A stretch of 11,926 bases of DNA from Bacillaceae bacterium UBA7792 (GTDB taxonomy: Bacteria; Bacillota; Bacilli; Bacillales; Cytobacillaceae), in the NCBI GenBank assembly GCA_002480735.1, contig DLCS01000177.1:1-11926 (forward strand), in the 5' to 3' direction. The translations under genes and the position numbers were made by a program. Positions 8,401 to 11,926 of the stretch are shown piece after piece. Position 1 is the first letter of the stretch; each line of letters opens with the position of its first letter. The notes beneath the pieces are model-generated. The model saw only the letters and a list, made by a program, of their open reading frames with translations. It was not told the origin of the DNA and made no database searches.

Positions 8401-9084
8401 AGGGAGGTCCGCATACCAATCATAGAAGCTTAGCATTGGTCCGCCCATTAGAGACATGAAGCGAGAGCCTGATGCGTAGCTAATCATCGACATCGCTGGA
8501 ATCGGTGTGAACCCGACATTTCGATCTGGGCCATATTTGATGATGGTGTAAAGTAGGGATGCCGAAATAAGCTTTAATACTTCATGCCATTCTGCTCGCA
8601 CCAATCCGCCTTTTCCTCTTGCTTGCTTGTATGTCTTTGCCTTTTCAGGATTTTCAACAATGCTCTTCCATGCTTCTAAAGGATTTGAATTTACCTTTAA
8701 AGCCTCACGCCACATGTCTAAAAGAACGCCACGGATGTATGGGTATTTAACACGCAGCGGGCTGTAAAGATACCAAGAAAAGCTCGCACCACGGGGGCAA
8801 CCACGTGGTTCAAAATCTGGCATATCTGGACCTGTTGATGGGTAGTCAAGCTTTTGACCTTCCCAGGTGACAATGCCGTCCTTTACGTAAATATCCCAGC
8901 TGCATGAACCTGTACAGTTAACGCCGTGGGTAGAACGTACAACCTTGTCATGCTGCCATCTCTGGCGGTACGCTTGCTCCCAATCACGATTTTCATAGGT
9001 TGTTTGGCTATGGTTATTGGATTGTTTTTCAACTGGAGTTAAGTATTTTAAACGATTTTGTAAAGGTGATCGTTTCTTTTTCAT
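5416..9084 (-). CDS. narG: Respiratory nitrate reductase alpha subunit, molybdenum catalytic subunit (NarG)
   Basis: This 1222-residue catalytic subunit reduces nitrate to nitrite at a Mo-bis-MGD centre on the cytoplasmic side of the membrane. The N-terminal FS0 [4Fe-4S] site is visible as H53-x3-C57-x3-C61 with C96 (EPRGCPRGA), the His ligand being characteristic of NarG. The molybdenum-binding aspartate is D246 in PESSDWYNS, followed by the conserved WGSNVPQTRTPDAHF. The molybdopterin-dinucleotide-binding C-terminal domain covers roughly residues 1085-1200 (MAFMHHAQDRHINVPGTNLTSNRGG). There is no export signal. Length agrees with B. subtilis NarG (about 1228), and the frame is intact. The ATG at 9084 has AAGGAG 9 nt upstream. 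It is the first gene of the narGHJI operon and should be switched on by Fnr from the promoter at 9134-9183. Clearly a NarG-type enzyme rather than NarB, NasC or a formate dehydrogenase. Confidence 0.98.
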   Translation of the reverse strand: MKKKRSPLQNRLKYLTPVEKQSNNHSQTTYENRDWEQAYRQRWQHDKVVRSTHGVNCTGSCSWDIYVKDGIVTWEGQKLDYPSTGPDMPDFEPRGCPRGASFSWYLYSPLRVKYPYIRGVLLDMWREALKVNSNPLEAWKSIVENPEKAKTYKQARGKGGLVRAEWHEVLKLISASLLYTIIKYGPDRNVGFTPIPAMSMISYASGSRFMSLMGGPMLSFYDWYADLPPASPQIWGDQTDVPESSDWYNSGYIMTWGSNVPQTRTPDAHFLAEVRYRGTKVVSVSPDYAESTKFSDDWMKVKQGTDGAVAMAMGHVILKEFYVENQHDYFISYAKQYTDFPFVVTLKKDGEQFIPDRFLNAADLGKATENGEFKPVLFNNLNGKLVIPHGTMGARWEDKAKWNLKMIDEETEEKIDPRLSFEGIEEEIATVKLPYFSHEGNQILYRNVPMKKVEVNGEVFYTTTVYDLTLANYGVDRGLGGTSMNDSIFTPEWQEKITGVKPELVTQIAREFAQNALDTNGRSMIIVGAGINHWFNADTIYRAVLNLVLFVGAQGVNGGGWAHYVGQEKLRPVEGWQTIATAKDWSGPAKLQNGTSFFYFSTDQWRYEEHPVSDHISPLYDKARYDHYADYNVMAARLGWLPSYPTFDQNTIDLYKEAEQAGANTPEEVGKYVAAKLKDRKLQFAIEDPDNPVNFPRNLFVWRSNLISSSGKGHEYFLKHLLGAQSGVLNDDDDSLRPEEIKWHDKAAEGKLDLLIDLDFRMAGTGLYSDIILPAATWYEKHDLNSTDMHPFIHPFNPAVSTPWESRSDWEIFKSIAKNVSEMAAELEIEPLKEVVATPLLHDTPQELAQPLGIVKDWSKGECEPIPGKTMPQIHVVERDYKLIYDKMITLGPNVKNAPYGIKGITWSAEEEYEKLKKVLGTHQGGIGDGCPSIETAKSACEAVLTLSSTSNGRMAVKAWEALEKKTDLELVDLAAEREEECFTFAQITAQPKTVITSPAFSGSEKGGRRYSPFTTNVERLIPWRTITGRQSFYIDHETMQEFGEAMATFKPILQHKPFKKNRPEEEGKEIVLNYLTPHNKWSIHSMYFDSQPMLTLFRGGPTVWMNKDDAADVGVLDNDWIECFNRNGVVVARAVVSHRIPRGMAFMHHAQDRHINVPGTNLTSNRGGTHNSPTRIYVKPTHMIGGYAQLSYGFNYYGPTGNQRDVNVVIRKLKEVDWLED
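5424..5442 (-). promoter_or_regulatory. Ribosome site and TTG start of narH inside the narG 3' end
   Basis: On the - strand AAGGAGG is followed by TTGATTGGC and then the TTG codon at 5426-5424. The ribosome site encodes the Lys-Glu of NarG's ...KEVDWLED end. A second TTG at 5435 touches the ribosome site and is too close to be used. The rare start plus overlap may tune NarH output to NarG translation. Confidence 0.75.
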
Positions 9085-9133
9085 GGAAAATCACTCCTTA
9101 TTTTGTTTTGACTGTTATTTGGAATGCCTGACT

Positions 9134-9148
9134 AAACTTACTTTAACA
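9134..9148 (-). promoter_or_regulatory. narG promoter (extended -10) and predicted start site
   Basis: On the - strand TGTTAAAGT (9148-9140) forms an extended -10 element, with TG one base before the hexamer TAAAGT (4 of 6 match). Transcription would begin near 9134, about 50 nt before the narG ATG. This places the Fnr box centre at about -41.5, the usual class II activator position. No good -35 is needed or seen. Confidence 0.6.
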
Positions 9149-9167
9149 ATGCGTAAACAATAGAAGC

Positions 9168-9183
9168 TGTAAAGTACTTCACA
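9168..9183 (-). promoter_or_regulatory. Fnr binding site of narGHJI
   Basis: TGTAAAGTACTTCACA (+ strand) is one base short of the perfect TGTGA-N6-TCACA Bacillus Fnr palindrome. On the - strand it reads TGTGAAGTACTTTACA. It shares its AAGTACTT core with the perfect site at 10165-10180. Fnr should bind here without oxygen and activate the operon. Confidence 0.8.
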
Positions 9184-9193
9184 TTTTGGGGTC

Positions 9194-9209
9194 TGACACA
9201 TATTTGTCA
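9194..9209. other. Inverted repeat TGACA-N6-TGTCA upstream of the narG Fnr box
   Basis: TGACA (9194-9198) and TGTCA (9205-9209) have their centre 26 bp from the Fnr box centre, at about -67 of the predicted narG start. It may be a site for another regulator or a remnant of a dispersed repeat. The short arms keep this weak. I see no gene in the rest of 9210-9266. Confidence 0.25.
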
Positions 9210-9265
9210 CATCCGGGGTTGACGGGAAAGGGAGTAGAGGTGGTTGGCAAAAGGACTCGTAGAAT

Positions 9266-9293
9266 TAAAAAAAGCTGACTCGAGAGTCAGCTT
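9266..9293 (-). terminator. Rho-independent terminator of fnr
   Basis: AAGCTGACT (9272-9280) and AGTCAGCTT (9285-9293) form a perfect 9-bp stem with a 4-nt loop. On the - strand a run of seven T follows (complement of 9267-9273). It lies 65 bp beyond the fnr stop and should keep fnr transcripts from running into the narG promoter. No other feature is seen in 9294-9357. Confidence 0.9.
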
Positions 9294-9357
9294 AATCCTA
9301 TCCATTATTCAAGCTATGTTGCTGGATTATGGTTAATCGCAATTGGTGAAAAGAACG

Positions 9358-10056
9358 TTATTCAATACTACAAAAAACAGCGGGACAATTTTCACAATCA
9401 ATTTCTTTTTTAATATACTGGAGGTCATGAATCGTAATTTTCTTTTTCTCTATTGAGATAACGCCTTTTCGTTTGAGTTCATTCAATAAATGATTCGTAC
9501 TTTCCCGTGTTGTTCCACAGAAATTGCCAAGCTCCTGATTGGTTAAGGGAAGATCAATTAAAATACCATCCTCCTGCTCAACCCCATAGCTATTTGTCAT
9601 CCGAATTAAGGTAGAGTAGAGAGCTCCTTTTTTACCGTAAAGAACGAGATCACGGAACTTCATTTGTGTTTTTCTAAAGTGGTCACTCATCCATTTGATA
9701 AACTCAAAGCCGAGGGCACTATCTTGAAAAATTTTCTCTTCGATCATTTCTTTTTTTATTACCGCGATTTCTCCATCCTCAAGCATCAATGCACTAAGAA
9801 GGTATTTAGGTGAATTCGTGAACAAGGTTAATTCTCCACAAATGTCATTTTCGCTGCAGATTCTTAAGGAAAGCTCGCGGCCATCTGCGGTGATTTTACT
9901 TATTTGAATTTTCCCCGAAATGACTAAATACAGCTCGCCAGCATCCTGACCTTCTTGGAACAAATATTGTCCTTTTTCCACTTGAATGATTCTATCCGCA
10001 ATATGAAGTAATTCTTTTATCTCAATTGATTTTGTAGGTTTCAGCGTGTTAGGCAT
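9358..10056 (-). CDS. fnr: Anaerobic transcription regulator Fnr (CRP/FNR family, C-terminal Fe-S cluster)
   Basis: This 232-residue oxygen-sensing activator has an N-terminal cyclic-nucleotide-binding-type beta-roll (YLFQEGQDAGELYLVISG, about 31-48), a dimerisation helix, and a C-terminal winged helix-turn-helix (LTNQELGNFCGTTRESTNHLLNELKRKGVI, about 171-200). It ends in C221-x2-C224-x4-C229 (CENCPAVFC), the Bacillus arrangement that binds [4Fe-4S]. The Asp that completes cluster binding in B. subtilis (D141) corresponds to D136 in FRDLVLYGKKGALYSTL. There is no N-terminal cysteine cluster as in E. coli FNR. The ATG at 10056 is chosen because AGGTGGGG (10069-10062) is well spaced. An ATG at 10074 gives 238 residues, the length of B. 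subtilis Fnr, but has a poor ribosome site. fnr stands divergent from narK, unlike the B. subtilis narK-fnr operon, and has its own terminator. Confidence 0.96.
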   Translation of the reverse strand: MPNTLKPTKSIEIKELLHIADRIIQVEKGQYLFQEGQDAGELYLVISGKIQISKITADGRELSLRICSENDICGELTLFTNSPKYLLSALMLEDGEIAVIKKEMIEEKIFQDSALGFEFIKWMSDHFRKTQMKFRDLVLYGKKGALYSTLIRMTNSYGVEQEDGILIDLPLTNQELGNFCGTTRESTNHLLNELKRKGVISIEKKKITIHDLQYIKKEIDCENCPAVFCSIE

Positions 10057-10069
10057 TTTATCCCCACCT
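10056..10069 (-). promoter_or_regulatory. Ribosome site that decides the fnr start
   Basis: AGGTGGGG on the - strand (10069-10062) is followed by ATAAA and the ATG at 10056. It lies between the two candidate ATGs (10074 and 10056), so it can only serve the inner one. Confidence 0.6.
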
Positions 10070-10113
10070 GACATTTTTTCGTATTCTTTTATTCTAACAT
10101 ATATTATTTTAGC

Positions 10114-10121
10114 ACTTTATA
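10114..10121 (-). promoter_or_regulatory. Candidate fnr -10 region
   Basis: On the - strand TATAAAGT (10121-10114) is the best -10-like sequence upstream of fnr. Its -35 partner is poor (TTTCAT at 10143-10138). The start would fall near 10109, putting the Fnr palindrome at about -63. This is compatible with autoregulation, but the promoter is not certain. Confidence 0.35.
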
Positions 10122-10164
10122 GATGAAATATGGAAATATGAAATGTTTATGAACATGGTAAAAA

Positions 10165-10180
10165 TGTGAAGTACTTCACA
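10165..10180. promoter_or_regulatory. Perfect Fnr palindrome between fnr and narK
   Basis: TGTGAAGTACTTCACA is a perfect 16-bp palindrome that fits the TGTGA-N6-TCACA Fnr consensus in both halves. It is centred 41.5 bp upstream of the predicted narK start (about 10214), the class II activator position. Because narK and fnr diverge here, it may also influence fnr. Confidence 0.92.
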
Positions 10181-10192
10181 CCCAGAAGGCCC

Positions 10193-10225
10193 ATCGATTT
10201 TTTACGATGATGGTAACAAATCGAT
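10193..10225. promoter_or_regulatory. Inverted repeat spanning the narK -10 and start site
   Basis: ATCGATTT (10193-10200) and AAATCGAT (10218-10225) are perfect 8-bp arms with a 17-bp gap. The gap holds the -10-like TACGAT (10203-10208) and the predicted start at about 10214. Such a placement would suit a repressor operator. No regulator is assigned. Confidence 0.45.
10203..10214 (+). promoter_or_regulatory. narK -10 and predicted transcription start
   Basis: TACGAT (10203-10208) matches TATAAT in four of six positions, and a start near 10214 is consistent with the Fnr box at -41.5. The -35 region is replaced by the Fnr site, as is usual for class II Fnr promoters. Confidence 0.55.
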
Positions 10226-10260
10226 AGTACTTCTATGGTTGTTTGAAAGGAGATAGGGCT

Positions 10261-11757
10261 ATGAAACTTAAAAAAGTACAATTACCACTACAGACATTTA
10301 CATTGATTTCTGGATTTATGGTTTGGGTGATCTTATCCTCATTGATGCCTTTCATCAAAGAGGAGATCAATTTGAGTGCCAATCAATTAACATTAGTAAC
10401 AGCTACACCTGTTGTACTTGGGTCGTTACTCCGAATCCCGATTGGTTATTGGACCAATCGATATGGTGCTAGAAAGCTCTTTGCGATCAGTTTTCTCTTA
10501 TTGTTGTTTCCGATTTTTTACATCAGTAAGGCCAACTCTCTTACGGACCTACTCATTGGCGGATTATTCTTAGGGATCAGCGGTGCGGTATTTTCCGTTG
10601 GGGTTACCTCGCTGCCAAAGTATTATCCAAAGGAACGTCATGGTTTCATTAACGGGATTTATGGTTCAGGAAACATTGGTACGGCGATAACAACCTTTGC
10701 TGCACCGGTTATTGCCACACAGGTTGGCTGGCAAACTACTGTTCAGCTCTATTTAATTCTAGTATTTGTTGTTGCGCTACTAAACTTCTTACTTGGGGAT
10801 AAGAACGAACCAAAGGTCGTAACTTCATTAAAGGATCAAATCAAAAGTGTCTACAAGAATGAAAAACTATGGTTCTTAAGCTTATTCTATTTTGTTACCT
10901 TTGGCTCTTTTGTCGCATTTACGGTTTATTTACCAAATTTCCTTGTAGCGAATTTTGGATTAGAAAAAATAGATGCTGGTATGAGAACAGCAGGATTTAT
11001 TGGGATAGCCACTCTTTTTCGCCCAATTGGTGGATGGTTGAGTGACAAGTTTAATACGTTCAAAATTCTTATCCTTGTCTTTGCTGGTTTAACCTTGTCA
11101 GGCATTTTGCTTGCGTTCAACCCATCGTTAACTTGGTATTCCGTAGGATGTTTAACGATTGCTCTCTTTGCGGGGCTTGGAAATGGAGCTGTGTTCAAAT
11201 TATTGCCGATGTATTTTTCAAAGCAGGCTGGAATTGTGAATGGGATTGTTTCCGCAATGGGGGGATTAGGTGGATTTTTCCCACCGTTAATTCTTACTTT
11301 CCTCTTCAATTTAACCGGTCACTATGCGATTGGATTTATGGCACTTTCCCAATTTGCAATGGCCTGCTTAATTATTGTCATGTGGATGTTTTATCAGGAA
11401 AAATTGGGAATGTCCAACCGAGTCATTAACTACACAGTTGAAGGCGTCATGGTCACCGATTTGAAAGGAAATATTGAAAAAGTAAACCCTGCCTTCACTC
11501 AAGTGACTGGCTATAAAGAAGAAGAAGTGATCGGAAAGAATCCACGGCTCCTCCGTTCAGGTAAGCACAACAAAGAATTCTATGAGAAAATGTGGGAGTC
11601 TATAAAGGAGAATGGATTTTGGCAGGGTGAAATTTGGAACAAGAAGAAGGATGGCCAAATTTATCTTGAACAGCTTTCGATCAGTCCAGTGAAAAATGAT
11701 GCAGAGGAAATCAAGAATTATGTTGCCATGTTTCGTGAAGTAAAAAAAGAATCCTAA
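10261..11757 (+). CDS. narK: NarK nitrate/nitrite transporter fused to a C-terminal PAS domain
   Basis: This is a 498-residue membrane protein. Residues 1 to about 380 are a 12-helix MFS transporter of the NarK/nitrate-nitrite porter family. R58 (LLRIPIGYW) and R254 (LFRPIGGWLSDKF) correspond to the two substrate-binding arginines of E. coli NarK (R89, R305). The nitrate-signature glycine stretches appear as GFINGIYGSGNIGTAIT (128-144) and AGLGNGAVFKLLPMYF (304-319). It should import nitrate and export nitrite. Residues about 388-495 form a PAS domain with PAC strand (EGVMVTDLKGNIEKVNPAFTQVTGY, then FWQGEIWNKKKDG). Ordinary NarK proteins such as B. subtilis NarK (about 395 residues) stop before this. 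Only a few residues link helix 12 to PAS, so PAS should lie in the cytoplasm, and no output domain follows. The ATG at 10261 has AAAGGAGA upstream; the TTG at 10243 is rejected. The frame is intact and is closed by a terminator. Confidence 0.95.
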   Translation: MKLKKVQLPLQTFTLISGFMVWVILSSLMPFIKEEINLSANQLTLVTATPVVLGSLLRIPIGYWTNRYGARKLFAISFLLLLFPIFYISKANSLTDLLIGGLFLGISGAVFSVGVTSLPKYYPKERHGFINGIYGSGNIGTAITTFAAPVIATQVGWQTTVQLYLILVFVVALLNFLLGDKNEPKVVTSLKDQIKSVYKNEKLWFLSLFYFVTFGSFVAFTVYLPNFLVANFGLEKIDAGMRTAGFIGIATLFRPIGGWLSDKFNTFKILILVFAGLTLSGILLAFNPSLTWYSVGCLTIALFAGLGNGAVFKLLPMYFSKQAGIVNGIVSAMGGLGGFFPPLILTFLFNLTGHYAIGFMALSQFAMACLIIVMWMFYQEKLGMSNRVINYTVEGVMVTDLKGNIEKVNPAFTQVTGYKEEEVIGKNPRLLRSGKHNKEFYEKMWESIKENGFWQGEIWNKKKDGQIYLEQLSISPVKNDAEEIKNYVAMFREVKKES

Positions 11758-11765
11758 TAATTAAG

Positions 11766-11806
11766 GGATAGGTTCAAAGCAGAATTGCTTAAGCCTATCC
11801 TTTTTT
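11766..11806 (+). terminator. Rho-independent terminator of narK
   Basis: GGATAGG (11766-11772) pairs with CCTATCC (11794-11800). T-G and T-A pairs extend the stem, and an inner AAGC/GCTT stem (11777-11780, 11787-11790) stacks in the loop. TTTTTT follows directly. It begins 9 bp after the narK stop, so narK is transcribed alone. Confidence 0.9.
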
Positions 11807-11926
11807 GATACCAACAATATTTGGTAGAATAGGAAGAGACTCTTTAATATAGGGCTCTGTTATATTTTGTTGTTGATCTACGTATCGCCTTATACGTGTA
11901 CGTTCACTAAGTTATTCGTACCGAAT
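11807..11926. other. Gene-free end of the window
   Basis: I see no coding region, RNA gene or convincing promoter here. The one visible structure is the short inverted repeat ACGTAT (11880-11885) / ATACGT (11892-11897). The next gene, if any, lies outside. Confidence 0.4.

Noticed and set aside
10143..10156. ATGTT-N4-AACAT dyad upstream of the Fnr palindrome
   Set aside because: Only 5-bp arms in AT-rich DNA; could easily be chance.
10926..11309. 127-codon open frame on the - strand within narK
   Set aside because: Antisense shadow of narK. No ribosome site and a low-complexity, proline-rich product.
11880..11897. ACGTAT/ATACGT inverted repeat and TAGGGCTCTG stretch near the window end, possible insertion sequence edge
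   Set aside because: The arms are only 6 bp. No transposase or target duplication is visible before the window ends.

Overview
The window looks like chromosomal DNA from a low-GC Gram-positive endospore-former of the Bacillaceae (Bacillus or a close relative). The signs are strong AAGGAGG-type ribosome binding sites, TTG starts, Rho-independent terminators with T-runs, Bacillus-type NarG/H/J/I proteins, and an Fnr regulator whose Fe-S cysteines sit at the C-terminus, which is the Bacillus arrangement. The assignment rests on protein resemblance from memory, not on a database search.

Layout. (1) 20-742 (+): membrane-anchored protein of unknown function whose outer part looks like two tandem copies of one domain. 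(2) 743-978: a promoter and a structured leader ending in a Rho-independent terminator, placed in front of (3) 979-2352 (+): a DHA2/EmrB-type multidrug MFS exporter with a TTG start. (4) 2353-2606: convergent gap with several hairpins, including a strong bidirectional terminator. (5) 9084 down to 2607 (-): the respiratory nitrate reductase operon narG-narH-narJ-narI. narG/narH and narJ/narI overlap, but narH and narJ are separated by a 112-bp palindrome-rich segment that may be an inserted dispersed repeat. (6) 9085-9357: narG promoter with an Fnr box at about -41.5, and the fnr terminator. (7) 10056 down to 9358 (-): fnr. (8) 10057-10260: divergent control region with a perfect 16-bp Fnr palindrome. 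(9) 10261-11757 (+): a NarK nitrate/nitrite transporter with a PAS sensor domain fused to its C-terminus, followed by a terminator. (10) 11807-11926: no gene seen.

How it works together. This is an anaerobic nitrate respiration island. When oxygen is scarce, Fnr with its [4Fe-4S] cluster should bind the TGTGA-N6-TCACA boxes in front of narG and narK. NarK brings nitrate in and removes nitrite. NarGHI oxidises menaquinol and reduces nitrate at the membrane, and NarJ helps NarG mature. The Fnr box between narK and fnr may also feed back on fnr. The most unusual item is the NarK-PAS protein. The PAS domain is the last domain in the chain and has no kinase, GGDEF or other output module after it, so if it senses anything, the simplest target is the transporter itself.
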